The position numbers and the translations under genes are program-made. A stretch of 64,000 bases of DNA from Lachnospiraceae bacterium (GTDB lineage Bacteria; Bacillota; Clostridia; Lachnospirales; Lachnospiraceae): assembly GCA_021205755.1 (NCBI GenBank), contig JAJPWX010000135.1, positions 1 through 64,000 of the forward strand. The letters run 5' to 3'. Positions within the stretch are counted from its first letter, which is position 1, and each line of letters begins with the position of its first letter. Under the pieces are notes generated by a model. The model was not told where the DNA came from. It saw only the letters and a list, made by a program, of their open reading frames with translations, and searched no databases. Below are positions 27,051 to 37,477 of this stretch, in pieces.

Positions 27051-28778
27051 ATGGAACACAAATGGAAGCGGCTTCTGAGTTATTATAAACCATATCTGGG
27101 CCTGTTTCTCTCGGATATGTTTTTTGCGATCCTGGGAGCCGCTGTGACGCTGGCGATCCCGCTGATTGTTCGCTATATCACCTACAATGTCATCGAGCTG
27201 CCCTCGTCTGAGGCGGTGCCGATCATCGTAAAGCTGGGGACGGCCATGCTCGTGATGGCAGCTGTGGAGTGCTTTTGTAATTTTTATATTGGCTATTACG
27301 GACATGTCATGGGCGCGAAGATCGAGCATGATATGCGAGATGAGATTTTCAGTCATTATCAGAAGCTCTCCTTTGCGTACTATGACAATCACCAGACCGG
27401 ACAGATGCTTTCGCGCATCACGGCGGATCTTTTTGACATCAGCGAGCTGCTGCATCACGGACCAGAGGATGTGGTGATCTCGATTATCAAGCTGATTGGT
27501 TCCTGTGTGATTCTTGTGCAGATCAACTGGCGGCTGACTCTGGTGACCTACCTGTTTATTCCGTTCATTGCGGGGTACGCGCTTTTTCTGAATAAAAAGA
27601 TGAAGGTCGCGTATAAGGAAAACCGCCGCCGGATGGCGGACATTAACGGCCAGATCGAGGACAGCCTCTCCGGCATCCGCGTGGTCAAATCCTTCGGCAA
27701 TGAACATATTGAAGAAGAAAAGTTTCATGCCGGCAACGAGCGCTTTGTAGGGGCGAAAAAGCTCAGCTACAAGTTTATGGCCATGTACAACTCCGGCCTG
27801 GGCATGATGACGACCCTGGTCACCATCGTTGTGCTGCTGGTTGGCACCGGTCTGATCACGACCGGCCTGATGGCCATCGCGGATCTGGTGACGTTCCTTT
27901 TGTATATCAACAATTTCACCGAGCCGATCAAAAAGCTGATCACGCTGACGGAGCAATTCCAGAACGGCTTCTCCGGATACGAGCGCTTCCTTGAAGTGAT
28001 GGACATTGAGCCGGATATTCAGGACGCGCCGGACGCAGTCCGCATCGATGTGGCAAAAGGAAACATTCGTTTCAATAATGTCTCATTTAAATATGAAGAG
28101 AATCAGGATACCGTTTTAAGCCATATTGATCTGGATGTGAAAGCCGGAGATTATCTGGCGATTGTCGGTGCGTCGGGCGGCGGCAAGACGACTCTCTGCA
28201 GTCTGATTCCGCGCTTCTATGATGTGGACAGCGGAGCAATTCTGCTCGACGGGCAGGATATTCGCAAAATTAAGCTCTCTGACCTGCGCCGTCAGATCGG
28301 GATTGTGCAGCAGGATGTGTACCTGTTTACCGAAAATATTATGGAAAACATCCGCTATGGCAAACCGGACGCGACCGACGAGGAAGTCATCGAGGCCGCG
28401 AAGCTGGCGAACGCGCACGAATTTATCTCCCAACTGCCGGACGGCTATTATACCAACATCGGCCAGCGCGGCGTGAAGCTCTCCGGCGGGCAGAAGCAGC
28501 GCCTCTCCATTGCGCGTGTATTCCTGAAAAACCCGCCGATCCTGATCTTCGACGAGGCTACCTCTGCGCTTGACAATGAGAGCGAGCGCATCGTGCAGCA
28601 GTCTCTCGAAAAATTGGCTAAGGGGCGCACCACTTTCGTCATCGCCCACCGGCTTTCCACAATCCGCAACGCGCAGAAGATCCTCGTCCTCACGTCAAAG
28701 GGTATCGAAGAGCAGGGGACGCATGAGGAACTGCTCGCGAAAAACGGGGTGTATACGAAACTGTATGAAAACCGGTAA
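27051..28778 (+). CDS. ABC exporter, fused membrane and ATPase domains
   Basis: 575 residues, one half-transporter of the MsbA/BmrA type, likely a homodimer. Residues 1-320 hold six transmembrane helices (first LFLSDMFFAILGAAVTLAIP). The ATPase has Walker A GASGGGKTT (about residue 375), Q-loop QQDVYLFTENI, signature LSGGQKQR, Walker B ILIFDEATSALD and a switch histidine in FVIAHRLS. It probably exports lipids, drugs or peptides. It is followed after 35 bases by hisC. No substrate gene is adjacent, so its cargo is unknown. Confidence 0.92.
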   Translation: MEHKWKRLLSYYKPYLGLFLSDMFFAILGAAVTLAIPLIVRYITYNVIELPSSEAVPIIVKLGTAMLVMAAVECFCNFYIGYYGHVMGAKIEHDMRDEIFSHYQKLSFAYYDNHQTGQMLSRITADLFDISELLHHGPEDVVISIIKLIGSCVILVQINWRLTLVTYLFIPFIAGYALFLNKKMKVAYKENRRRMADINGQIEDSLSGIRVVKSFGNEHIEEEKFHAGNERFVGAKKLSYKFMAMYNSGLGMMTTLVTIVVLLVGTGLITTGLMAIADLVTFLLYINNFTEPIKKLITLTEQFQNGFSGYERFLEVMDIEPDIQDAPDAVRIDVAKGNIRFNNVSFKYEENQDTVLSHIDLDVKAGDYLAIVGASGGGKTTLCSLIPRFYDVDSGAILLDGQDIRKIKLSDLRRQIGIVQQDVYLFTENIMENIRYGKPDATDEEVIEAAKLANAHEFISQLPDGYYTNIGQRGVKLSGGQKQRLSIARVFLKNPPILIFDEATSALDNESERIVQQSLEKLAKGRTTFVIAHRLSTIRNAQKILVLTSKGIEEQGTHEELLAKNGVYTKLYENR

Positions 28779-28813
28779 GACATTATCTGATTGGAAAGGA
28801 AAAATATACAATT

Positions 28814-29875
28814 ATGAAAATATGGGAATCAAACATCCGCAAGGTCACGCCCTATGTGCCCGGTGAGCAGCCGAAGCGCATGGATGTGATTAAATTGAAT
28901 ACAAATGAAAATCCGTATCCCCCTTCACCGAAGGTGGAGGAGGCATTGCGGCAGATGAGTGTAGATCTGATGCGTAAATATCCGGATCCGGAGGCGCGGA
29001 TGCTGGTGGAGGCGATTGCCCGGGAAGAGGGTGTTGCTCCGGAGCAGGTGTTTGTCGGCGTCGGTTCGGATGATGTGCTGGCGATGATTTTTATGACCTT
29101 TTTTAATTCATCGAAACCAATTTTCTTTCCGGATATTACATACTCCTTCTATGATGTGTGGGCGGATATGCTGCGGATTCCTTATGAGCAGAAGCCGCTG
29201 AATGATGCGTTTGAGATCGAGAGCGGGAGCTACTATCCGGAAAACGGCGGTGTGATTTTCCCGAACCCGAACGCGCCGACCGGCGCGCTGCTGGGCCTGG
29301 ATGTGGTGGAAGATATTCTCGCGCACAACCAGGATGTGATTGTCGTAGTGGACGAGGCTTATATCGACTTTGGGGGGACAACCTGCACAGGGCTGCTGGA
29401 GCAGTATGAAAATCTGATTGTGGTGAAGACCTTTTCCAAGTCGCGCTCGATGGCCGGTATGCGCATCGGATACGCCATCGCGAGTGAGGAGCTCATCCGC
29501 TATCTGAATGATGTGAAGTATTCGTTTAACTCTTACACGATGAACCAGACCGCAATCGCGCTGGGAACGGCAGCGGCGGAGGATCACGCGTATTTTGAAG
29601 AGACCAGGCAGAAAATCATCGCGACTCGTGAGACGGCCAAAAAGGAACTGCGAAAACTGGGATTTTCCTTTGCGGACTCAATGGCAAATTTCCTGTTTGT
29701 GACCCACGAGCGCGTTCCGGCGGCAGAACTGTTCGCGGCGCTCAAAGAGCAGGGGATTTATGTGCGCTACTTCAACAAGCCGCGGATTGATAATTATCTG
29801 CGCGTCACAATCGGGACGGATGAGGAAATGGAGCGGTTGTTTGCGTTCCTGAGAGAGTATCTGGGAGAGAACTGA
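28814..29875 (+). CDS. hisC: histidinol-phosphate aminotransferase
   Basis: 353 residues, PLP-dependent fold type I. It transfers an amino group from glutamate to imidazole-acetol phosphate in histidine synthesis. KLNTNENPYPPSPKV is the family start, FPNPNAPTGA is in the active-site region, and the PLP lysine is in VVKTFSKSRSMAGMRIGYAI. GKDTFRVTIG-like closing residues are seen as NYLRVTIGTDEEM. No other his genes are nearby, so the gene may act in another amino acid's transamination; the family also contains such paralogs. Confidence 0.88.
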   Translation: MKIWESNIRKVTPYVPGEQPKRMDVIKLNTNENPYPPSPKVEEALRQMSVDLMRKYPDPEARMLVEAIAREEGVAPEQVFVGVGSDDVLAMIFMTFFNSSKPIFFPDITYSFYDVWADMLRIPYEQKPLNDAFEIESGSYYPENGGVIFPNPNAPTGALLGLDVVEDILAHNQDVIVVVDEAYIDFGGTTCTGLLEQYENLIVVKTFSKSRSMAGMRIGYAIASEELIRYLNDVKYSFNSYTMNQTAIALGTAAAEDHAYFEETRQKIIATRETAKKELRKLGFSFADSMANFLFVTHERVPAAELFAALKEQGIYVRYFNKPRIDNYLRVTIGTDEEMERLFAFLREYLGEN

Positions 29876-29985
29876 TATCTTTACTGAATATATGTTGGCT
29901 GCCTGATTTTGGGGGCTCCATTATAAGGCGATTATGGTCCATCCGCAGGTACTGATATTTGGAAAAGTTTGGAGTGGAGAAAATT

Positions 29986-30813
29986 ATGGCATCTTACGAA
30001 AGCTTTGCCCGGGTCTATGATATTTTTATGTCGGACACTCCTTATGATGAGTGGTGCGAGTATCTGCACAGCCTGCTGCTGCGCTATGGAGTGGCGGAGG
30101 GGCTTGTGCTGGAGCTTGGCTGCGGCACCGGGCAGATGACGGGGCGGCTTGCTTCTCTCGGCTATGATATGATCGGCGTGGACAATTCGCTTGATATGCT
30201 GGAGATTGCCCGTGAAAAGATGGCGGAGCGGCAAAGCGGCGCCGGACGGGACGATGAGGAACCTTCTGGCTCTGCGCCGGAGCCCGACATTCTCTATCTG
30301 CTGCAGGATATGCGCGAATTTGAACTTTACGGCACGGTGCGCGCGGTGGTGAGCATCTGTGATTCGATGAACTACATCACGGAGGAAGCGGACTTATTGC
30401 AGGTCTTTCGCCTGGTCAATAATTATCTGGATCCGGGCGGGGTATTTATTTTTGATCTGAATACCTTATATAAATATGAAGAGATTCTTGCGGAAAACGT
30501 ATTCGCGGAGAATCGGGATGAGGGCAGCTTTATCTGGGAAAACTGGTATGATTCCGAGACACAGATCAATGAGTATGACCTGACTTTGTATATAAGAAGT
30601 GAGAGTAATGGATTTCGCGACTGCAGTGAAAATTCTTATGAGCGGTATGAGGAAGTGCATTACCAAAAGGCATATGCGATTGACCGCGTGAGTGAAATGC
30701 TCAAGGAGGCGGGGCTTCATCTGGAGGCTGTTTATGACGCGTTTACGTTGGATCAGCCGCGTCCGGAGAGCGAGCGCGTATATTTCGTTGCGCGGGAGAC
30801 ACAGAAACGATAG
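29986..30813 (+). CDS. class I SAM-dependent methyltransferase
   Basis: 275 residues. VLELGCGTGQMTGRLASLGYDMIGVD at about residue 38 is the SAM-binding motif I, followed by DNSLDMLEIAREK. A central block (YLLQDMREFELYGTVRAVVSICDSMNYI) and PGGVFIFDLNT complete the Rossmann fold. It resembles the small-molecule methyltransferases common in Clostridia. I chose the ATG at 29986, which has TGGAG before it. The substrate is unknown. It stands alone after hisC. Confidence 0.85.
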   Translation: MASYESFARVYDIFMSDTPYDEWCEYLHSLLLRYGVAEGLVLELGCGTGQMTGRLASLGYDMIGVDNSLDMLEIAREKMAERQSGAGRDDEEPSGSAPEPDILYLLQDMREFELYGTVRAVVSICDSMNYITEEADLLQVFRLVNNYLDPGGVFIFDLNTLYKYEEILAENVFAENRDEGSFIWENWYDSETQINEYDLTLYIRSESNGFRDCSENSYERYEEVHYQKAYAIDRVSEMLKEAGLHLEAVYDAFTLDQPRPESERVYFVARETQKR

Positions 30814-30909
30814 TCTGCGTTAAAAAATGTTTCATATGTGTGATCTGACGAATGGATATGGAAAAGCCTCTGGCTGATACAAACCTCAGGCTGGAAGGGC
30901 AAGAAGAGA

Positions 30910-31407
30910 TCATGTGTCCAGCTTTGGCACTTCGTAGGTTTCATTGTAATTGAACTCGCCTGCGTCGATATCGGTGATCACGCTGTCCTCCCAGGTAAAG
31001 CGCAGGTAACGGTAGATGACCTCGTGCGTACGCAGATAGGTGGAAGAGCTCAGCAGGGAATACAGTTCGTCGTCTTCAATCTCATTTTTTTCGCAGATAT
31101 CCTCTTCTGACATGGGTTCTTCATCAATAAAAAAGTTCGCGATGAGGGTCGAAATATTTTCATCGTAGGGGATTTTGTTGATGGACATTACAAGATAGCT
31201 GGAATCGACGTCTGTGTAGGCGGCCTGAATGACATAGTCGCTGTAGGCGTCGATAAACTCAGATTTTCCATCGCCGATGGCGACCCCGTCATGGGTGACG
31301 CCATTTTCGACCGTGAACACATCGGCTGACGCGACGGTCTGTTCAGTTTTTTCACATCCGGTCAAAAGTAAAACCGATATTAGTAAAATTAGCAGTAAAT
31401 TTTTCAT
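30910..31407 (-). CDS. small lipoprotein of unknown function
   Basis: 165 residues. The N-terminus has a lipoprotein signal (MKNLLLILLISVLLLTGCEK) with the lipobox LTGC at residues 15-18, so the mature protein is anchored to the outer face of the membrane. The rest is acidic, with no recognised domain. It is transcribed away from the following LTA-synthase-like gene. The divergent spacer of 309 bases (31408-31716) has A/T-rich promoter-like DNA. Confidence 0.75.
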   Translation of the reverse strand: MKNLLLILLISVLLLTGCEKTEQTVASADVFTVENGVTHDGVAIGDGKSEFIDAYSDYVIQAAYTDVDSSYLVMSINKIPYDENISTLIANFFIDEEPMSEEDICEKNEIEDDELYSLLSSSTYLRTHEVIYRYLRFTWEDSVITDIDAGEFNYNETYEVPKLDT

Positions 31408-31555
31408 GAGAAATGGGACCTCTTTTATTCCTTTTTATTAAAATATCACAAAATTCAAAAAGAATCCAGATAAACTTAAGATTTTTTTAAGGGAAAAGTA
31501 TCTAAAAGAAATATGGAAATAAGGTGAACAAAACCTTAAATTTTAAATTCAACGG

Positions 31556-31584
31556 TTGACTTTTTTTGTGAATTGTCTTATCTT
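31556..31584 (+). promoter_or_regulatory. promoter of the sulfatase-like gene
   Basis: TTGACT at 31556-31561 and TATCTT at 31579-31584 are 17 bases apart in the A/T-rich spacer between the divergent lipoprotein gene and the sulfatase-like gene at 31717. Confidence 0.65.
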
Positions 31585-31716
31585 TCATATGTTTTGAAAA
31601 TTCACCCGATTTTTACATAAGATTTACGAAACAGTGCAATGAGACTACGCGAGATGGCAATGGACGAAAATACTTCAGAAGCCAGGTGAATTTCGCAGAG
31701 AGGAGGATGTTCTCAG

Positions 31717-34197
31717 TTGTTTGTCAGAAAGAACGGAAACACAGAAACAGCGGAACAAAGAAAGGTGCCAGAAACAGCAGACTCGTTAGAAGAGGCGGGA
31801 TGTAAGACACCGAAAACGGAAGAACAGATACGAAAAGTGATGAAGAAGAAAGCAAAAAGGGAAAGACCGCGGAATCCAAAGATCGACCGCACGATTGCGT
31901 GGATGAATCGTTATTCGATTGTACTCCATATGCTTTTGGCCTGCGGTGTGTGCTTTGTGATTGAATGGATTTCCAGACACTCGTTTTTAGAGGCGTGTGA
32001 GTTTGCCACAGACCGGAATCTGGTTTTTTTGTATAACGCGTTTCTGATCTGGACAACTCTGACACTGGTATACATAGTAAAGCGGAGAATAGCGGCGCGT
32101 GTCCTGATCTGCGCGTTCTGGCTGTTTCTGGGAACGATCAATGGCTGTGTGCTGGCAAAGCGGGTATCGCCGTTTGGCTGGACGGATCTGAAAATGGTAG
32201 GCGATCTGTTTACTATGAAGAGCAGCTATTTTACTGACACGGAAGCGGCGCTCGTGATCGGTGCAGTCGCCGTGGTTTGTGTCCTGCTGGTGATTCTCTG
32301 GATAAAGGGACCGAAGTACCAGGGGAAGATTCACAGACTTGCGGGCGCATTTATGGTGGTGCTGGTGGTTGCGCTGATTGTGCCGAATGTGACCGACGCG
32401 GCGAAGAGCAGCAATGTGCTGGCTTCCTATTTTGAAAACCTCGCGCAGGGATATAAGGATTATGGGTTTGTATACAGCTTTTCCTCCAGTGCGCTGGATC
32501 AGGGAATGAGTGCGCCTTCCGGATATTCGGAAGAGGCGGTGCAGGCAGTGCTGGAGCATATCAGCGATGCTTTGGAGGAGGAGACTGAGGCAGACCTTCA
32601 GGCAGATGTTGATACGGATGAGAATGTGTCAGCAGATGTGCAGGCACTGTCCGGGGAAGATGATACGAGCAGTGCCTCTCTGCTGCGGACGGATACAGTG
32701 AAGACATGCTCGTCGTCAGATATAGAGGAAAGCGACTCATCAGAGACGTCAGAGGCAGCTTCGGATGTTTCTGGTGAGGCGGAAGACGCAGAAGCACTAT
32801 CGGAGGAGACAGAAGATACATCGGAAGAGACAGATGCTTCAGAAGAGACAGAGATTTCAGAGGAGACGGGGGATTATGATGACTGGGAGTACCCGAACAT
32901 CATTGTCGTGCTTCTGGAATCTTTTGTTAATCCGGATATGATTACATTTCTGGAGACCAGCGAAGAGGCAGTTCCGAATTTTGAATATCTGACAGAGAAT
33001 TATACATCCGGGTATGTGGAGGTTCCGGTGGTTGGCGCGGGAACGGCGAATACGGAATTTGAGATTCTGACCGGGATGAGTATGCAGTTCTTCGGCCTGG
33101 GCGAGTATCCGTATAAGACGATTCTGAAAGAGACAAATTGTGAGAGTATTGCTTCAGACTTGGCGACGCTCGGCTATGGCACGCATGTCGTGCACAACAA
33201 CGGCGGCAATTTCTACAGCCGGGCAAACGCGTTTTCTCAGATGGGGTTTGATACGTTTACCAGCAAGGAACTGATGAATATTCAGGAGTATACGCCGCTC
33301 GGAACCTGGGCGACGGATGAAATTCTGGTCGGAGAGGTTGAAAAATCACTGGACTATACGCCCGATCAGCAGGATTTTGTCTATACTATTACAGTTGGCA
33401 GCCATGGTGATTACCCGCAGTATGAGGTGCTTGAAGACCCGGAGATTACAATTTCCGGCGTGGAAGACGAGGGCATGGCTTATGCCTGGGAATACTATGT
33501 GAATATGCTGCACGAGGTGGATGAATTTATCGGCGACCTGATTGAGATGCTGGAAGAGCGCGGTGAGCCAACCTACGTTGTGATGTTCGGCGATCATCTG
33601 CCGACGATGGATCTGACTGAAGAGGATATGACAACGGGCAGTCTGTTCCTGACCCCGTATGTGACCTGGAATAATCTTGGCCTGGAGAAAAATGACAGCG
33701 ATATGACTTCCTATCAGCTTCTGGCAGATACGCTGGAAACGCTTGGCATGGGAGGTGTTGGCACGATGTTTTCTTTCCACCAGAGCCGCGATTCGTATGA
33801 GACGGAAGAGGAATACACGGATGCTATGGAGCTGCTCCAGTATGACATTCTGTATGGCGAGCATTATGTGTACGGAGGAGAAGATCCATACCCGGCTTCC
33901 GATTTGATTATGGGTACGGAAGAAGTGGTGATAGACCGGATCATGGAGACGGACAATTATTATTATATCGTAGGGAGTAATTTCACGAATTGGAGTAAAG
34001 TGTACGTCAATGGCGAAAAAGTCAGTACGACTTTCTATTCCTCCAGACTTCTGCGTGTGAAAAAAAGCAAAGTGCCAGAAGGAACGAATACGATTGTGGT
34101 AAACCAGGTCGGTTCTTCGAGTACGATTTTCCGCAGCTCGAATGAAGTGGAGCTGGTTGTGAGCAATGAGACGGAGTCGGAGACACTTGCACAATAG
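31717..34197 (+). CDS. LTA synthase-like sulfatase-family membrane protein
   Basis: 826 residues. Five hydrophobic segments lie in the first 230 residues. Residues about 268-388 are a low-complexity linker rich in Glu, Ser, Thr and Asp. The extracellular part is a sulfatase/phosphoglycerol transferase domain with IIVVLLESF, the nucleophile threonine region GAGTANTEFE and HNNGGNFYSRANAF, and the metal site FGDHLPTMDL. A C-terminal beta-sandwich-like domain (about residues 740-815) follows. It uses a TTG start preceded by AGAGGAGG. It probably makes or modifies glycerol-phosphate polymers or lipids. Next gene starts 10 bases after the stop. Confidence 0.85.
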   Translation: MFVRKNGNTETAEQRKVPETADSLEEAGCKTPKTEEQIRKVMKKKAKRERPRNPKIDRTIAWMNRYSIVLHMLLACGVCFVIEWISRHSFLEACEFATDRNLVFLYNAFLIWTTLTLVYIVKRRIAARVLICAFWLFLGTINGCVLAKRVSPFGWTDLKMVGDLFTMKSSYFTDTEAALVIGAVAVVCVLLVILWIKGPKYQGKIHRLAGAFMVVLVVALIVPNVTDAAKSSNVLASYFENLAQGYKDYGFVYSFSSSALDQGMSAPSGYSEEAVQAVLEHISDALEEETEADLQADVDTDENVSADVQALSGEDDTSSASLLRTDTVKTCSSSDIEESDSSETSEAASDVSGEAEDAEALSEETEDTSEETDASEETEISEETGDYDDWEYPNIIVVLLESFVNPDMITFLETSEEAVPNFEYLTENYTSGYVEVPVVGAGTANTEFEILTGMSMQFFGLGEYPYKTILKETNCESIASDLATLGYGTHVVHNNGGNFYSRANAFSQMGFDTFTSKELMNIQEYTPLGTWATDEILVGEVEKSLDYTPDQQDFVYTITVGSHGDYPQYEVLEDPEITISGVEDEGMAYAWEYYVNMLHEVDEFIGDLIEMLEERGEPTYVVMFGDHLPTMDLTEEDMTTGSLFLTPYVTWNNLGLEKNDSDMTSYQLLADTLETLGMGGVGTMFSFHQSRDSYETEEEYTDAMELLQYDILYGEHYVYGGEDPYPASDLIMGTEEVVIDRIMETDNYYYIVGSNFTNWSKVYVNGEKVSTTFYSSRLLRVKKSKVPEGTNTIVVNQVGSSSTIFRSSNEVELVVSNETESETLAQ

Positions 34198-34207
34198 GAA
34201 ACAGTGA

Positions 34208-35947
34208 ATGAAAATGCTGAAGGTTTTTTTGGTAGAGGATGAGACCATCATCCGTGAGGGGCTGCGCGACATTATCCCCTGGCAGCAGTATGGTTTTACC
34301 GTCGTGGGAGACGCCGGAGACGGGGAGCAGGCGCTTCCGATGATTCGCGAGACGCGGCCGGATGTCCTGATTACGGATATCCGGATGCCGTTTATGGATG
34401 GGCTGGCCTTAAGCAGTCTGGTCAGCAGAGAATTTCCGAATACAAAAATCATTATCATCAGCGGCTATGATGAATTTGAATATGCGCGTCAGGCCATTCG
34501 CATTGGGGTGGAGCAGTATCTGCTCAAACCGGTGACCAAGGCGATGCTGATCAAAACACTGAATGAAGTGCAGGCGAAGATCAGCAGTGAGCGTGAGCAG
34601 GAGAGCTATAAGGAGCGATTCCGCAGTGAGGTGCAGGAGTATGAGCAATTTTCCCGGCGCCGTTTTTTTGAAGAGATTGTGACCGGGCAGCTTTCCGTGG
34701 AAGAAATCTATGAAAAAGCAGATCAGCTCGGCATCGCGATTGAGGCACAGAGCTACCGGATTCTGATGTACAGCATTGTTGCCCGGCACAGGCAGCCGGG
34801 AGGAGATACCGTCGCCGGATATCCAAAGCTGCGGCGGGAAGACGAGACCGGAAGGAAACTTTCAGGGGCAGATCAGGCGGCCGGGAGTGCATTGCAAGAG
34901 GACGCCGCTGCCCGCCTGCAGGATACCCACGACGGGTTGGCACAGTTTTTTCTGATGTATCCCGAGTATCTGGTGTTTCGGTGGAATCTTCAGACCTATG
35001 CGGTGCTGATTAAGGCAGAATGGGGTCAGATGGACGAGCGGACGGAGAAGTGTCTGGATACCATCCGTATGCATGTTCTGCCGGTGGAAAACGAGGTCGA
35101 ATGGCATGTGGCAGTCGGGCGGGAGACGACGCGGCTTTCCGCTCTTCCGGCCTGCTTTGAGGAGGTAAGCCGGATTTATTCCTGCCGGCATCTGCTGGGG
35201 GATTGCCATGTCCTGACGAAGGAAAATACGCTTGATCTGATGGAAAGCGAAAATGAGGAGAGCCTGAAAAATGTCGATATGGACAGGCTGGATCCGTCGA
35301 TTCTTCGGAGATTCCTTGAAAATGGCCAGCCGGAGGAGATCGGCAATTTTGTGGACGAATATATCAGCGGGACACACGACGCCGTGCTTTCGAGGCTTTT
35401 CTGCCAGTATCTGATGCTGAATGTCCGGTTTACCGCAATTTCGTTTCTGGAGAGGCTTGGATATGACCAGAAAGAATTTATTGATGATTTTCCAACCGCA
35501 CAGGTGGCGGCGAGAAGTCTGACAAGGGCGGAGTTGAAAGAGTACGTCCGCCAGATTCTGGTCCGGACGTTTGAACTTCGGGAAAGGAAAAACAGGAGCC
35601 AGAATAAAACCGCCATTTCGCAGGCGCTGGAATATATTGATCAGAATTACGCGGATGAAAATATGTCTCTCAAGGAGGTCGCGGGATACGTCAATGTCAG
35701 CGCGAATTATTTTAGCGCGGTTTTCAGCCAGGAAATGCGGCAGACCTTTGTTGAGTATCTGACACAGAAACGGATGGAGCGGGCCAAAGAGCTGCTGCGC
35801 ACATCGGATCTTCGTTCCGCGGAGGTGGCTGCTGAGGTTGGGTACCGGGATCCGCATTATTTCAGTTTTGTGTTCCGCAAGACGCAGGGGTGTGCGCCGC
35901 GCGATTACCGGGCGATGTCCGGGTCTGGGGTGAAGCGGCACCAGTAG
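34208..35947 (+). CDS. response regulator, AraC type (YesN-like)
   Basis: 579 residues. The receiver domain (1-120) has the phosphoacceptor Asp57 in DVLITDIRMPFMDG and the conserved Lys in LLKPVTK. The last 100 residues are an AraC double helix-turn-helix (YADENMSLKEVAGYVNVSANYF; then AEVGYRDPHYFSFVFRKTQG). About 300 residues between are a helical linker. It pairs with the histidine kinase starting about 85 bases downstream. It is expected to control the sugar-transport genes at 38-46 kb. The start at 34208 sits just after the sulfatase stop. Confidence 0.9.
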   Translation: MKMLKVFLVEDETIIREGLRDIIPWQQYGFTVVGDAGDGEQALPMIRETRPDVLITDIRMPFMDGLALSSLVSREFPNTKIIIISGYDEFEYARQAIRIGVEQYLLKPVTKAMLIKTLNEVQAKISSEREQESYKERFRSEVQEYEQFSRRRFFEEIVTGQLSVEEIYEKADQLGIAIEAQSYRILMYSIVARHRQPGGDTVAGYPKLRREDETGRKLSGADQAAGSALQEDAAARLQDTHDGLAQFFLMYPEYLVFRWNLQTYAVLIKAEWGQMDERTEKCLDTIRMHVLPVENEVEWHVAVGRETTRLSALPACFEEVSRIYSCRHLLGDCHVLTKENTLDLMESENEESLKNVDMDRLDPSILRRFLENGQPEEIGNFVDEYISGTHDAVLSRLFCQYLMLNVRFTAISFLERLGYDQKEFIDDFPTAQVAARSLTRAELKEYVRQILVRTFELRERKNRSQNKTAISQALEYIDQNYADENMSLKEVAGYVNVSANYFSAVFSQEMRQTFVEYLTQKRMERAKELLRTSDLRSAEVAAEVGYRDPHYFSFVFRKTQGCAPRDYRAMSGSGVKRHQ

Positions 35948-36031
35948 ACTGTATCGGAAGACCATATGCGGGATGCGCACGGGAATTACGGTACAGACTG
36001 CGGAGTTTTGTGTGGCGGAGGGAAGAGAAAA

Positions 36032-37477
36032 ATGGGGAGAAAACAAAAGACTTCGAAGCCTGTGACTCTAGGCCGGCAGATGCGGACGCTTCTGTTTGCT
36101 TATTTTTCTCCTGTACTTATTCTGTTTTGCGCCCTTTTTGCGGCAATGATTTCTTATGTAAGTCAATACACTTCTATTTTACACAATGTCACTACCGCTT
36201 CTGAGTTTAACCAGGATTTCAAAGAGACCATCGATCTGAAAATGTATTATTATGTGGTTGGCAGCCATTATTCCGATGGCCTTCCGATTGAGGAGGTAGA
36301 GGCTGCACAGGAGCTTGCAAGCGGGCTTTTGGAGACAACGACACAGTATGAAAGCTGGAAGGCGATCAATGGCGTTCTGCAGCTCTGTGAAAACCTGGAG
36401 GAAAAAATATATCTGATCGAGGCGACAGATAATTATGATGATCGGCAGATGCAGCTGGAAAATAATATTTATGTACTGACTGAACTGATTCAGGAATATA
36501 TGTATAATTACCTGTATCATGAAGCTTCTCTTTTGGATACGCTGCAGACCGAGATGATGCGTAATCTGTGGCTGGAGCTTGGCCTGATTGCGGTGGTGGC
36601 GTTGGGGCTGATGTTTTTATCAATCCGGCGTTTTCTGCATTTTGCAAATTCGATCACAAAACCCATCAGTGATCTGTGTGCGCGCGTCAAATCCATCGGC
36701 AGCGGCGATCTGACCGTACAGGAGCCGATTCAGGCGCAGGAGTATGAGATCCAGACCTTAAGCGATGGCTTTGAGGACATGGTCGGCCGTCTGAACCAGC
36801 TGATGGAACAGAACCGGATGGAGCAGACGCGGCTTCGAAGCGCGGAGCTGGCACTTTTGCAGGCGCAGATCAACCCACATTTCCTTTATAATACCCTTGA
36901 CGCGATCGTATGGCTGATTGAGATGGAAAAAAACGAGCAGGCGGTGAAGATGGTGACCAGTCTCTCTTCCTTTTTCCGTTCCTCTCTGAGTAATGGGCAG
37001 GATATCATCAGCCTGCGGGAAGAAGAACAGCATGTGCGCAGCTATCTGGAGATTCAGCAGGTGCGTTATAAGGATATCCTCGCCTATGAGGTGGCGATTG
37101 AGCCGGAGCTAGGGAATTATCGTATCCCCAAGCTGACTCTGCAGCCTCTGGTGGAGAACGCTCTTTACCATGGAATCAAGCTGAAACGCGGATTAGGGCA
37201 TATCCGGGTGAGCGGGTATCTGGAAAAGGCGGATGATACGGACGTCTCTGCCGCCATGATTGTCCTGAAGGTGGAAGACGATGGCGCGGGTATGGATGCG
37301 GAACGCCTGGAACAGGTGCGTGCCGCTTTGAAACACGAGCAAAGCATTGGCTTTGGAATCGCGACCGTACATGAACGGATTCAGCTGATGTTCGGAGCAG
37401 AATATGGCCTGTCGATCGAAAGCCGGCAGGGGTTGGGAACCTGTGTGACGGTGCGTATTCCGCCGAGAGTGGAATAG
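36032..37477 (+). CDS. sensor histidine kinase (YesM-like)
   Basis: 481 residues. Two membrane helices (about residues 18-42 and 168-190) bracket an extracellular sensor of about 125 residues. A HAMP domain follows. The His_kinase domain has the phosphoacceptor motif INPHFLYNTLDAI, and the ATPase domain has N box LVENALYHG and G box DDGAGM. I use the ATG at 36032 after GGAGGGAAG; the frame continues upstream to 35966. Its cognate regulator is the 34208 gene. The nearby lipoprotein binding protein (38370) may act as the sugar-sensing partner of the extracellular domain, as in XylFII-LytS-type systems. Confidence 0.9.
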   Translation: MGRKQKTSKPVTLGRQMRTLLFAYFSPVLILFCALFAAMISYVSQYTSILHNVTTASEFNQDFKETIDLKMYYYVVGSHYSDGLPIEEVEAAQELASGLLETTTQYESWKAINGVLQLCENLEEKIYLIEATDNYDDRQMQLENNIYVLTELIQEYMYNYLYHEASLLDTLQTEMMRNLWLELGLIAVVALGLMFLSIRRFLHFANSITKPISDLCARVKSIGSGDLTVQEPIQAQEYEIQTLSDGFEDMVGRLNQLMEQNRMEQTRLRSAELALLQAQINPHFLYNTLDAIVWLIEMEKNEQAVKMVTSLSSFFRSSLSNGQDIISLREEEQHVRSYLEIQQVRYKDILAYEVAIEPELGNYRIPKLTLQPLVENALYHGIKLKRGLGHIRVSGYLEKADDTDVSAAMIVLKVEDDGAGMDAERLEQVRAALKHEQSIGFGIATVHERIQLMFGAEYGLSIESRQGLGTCVTVRIPPRVE

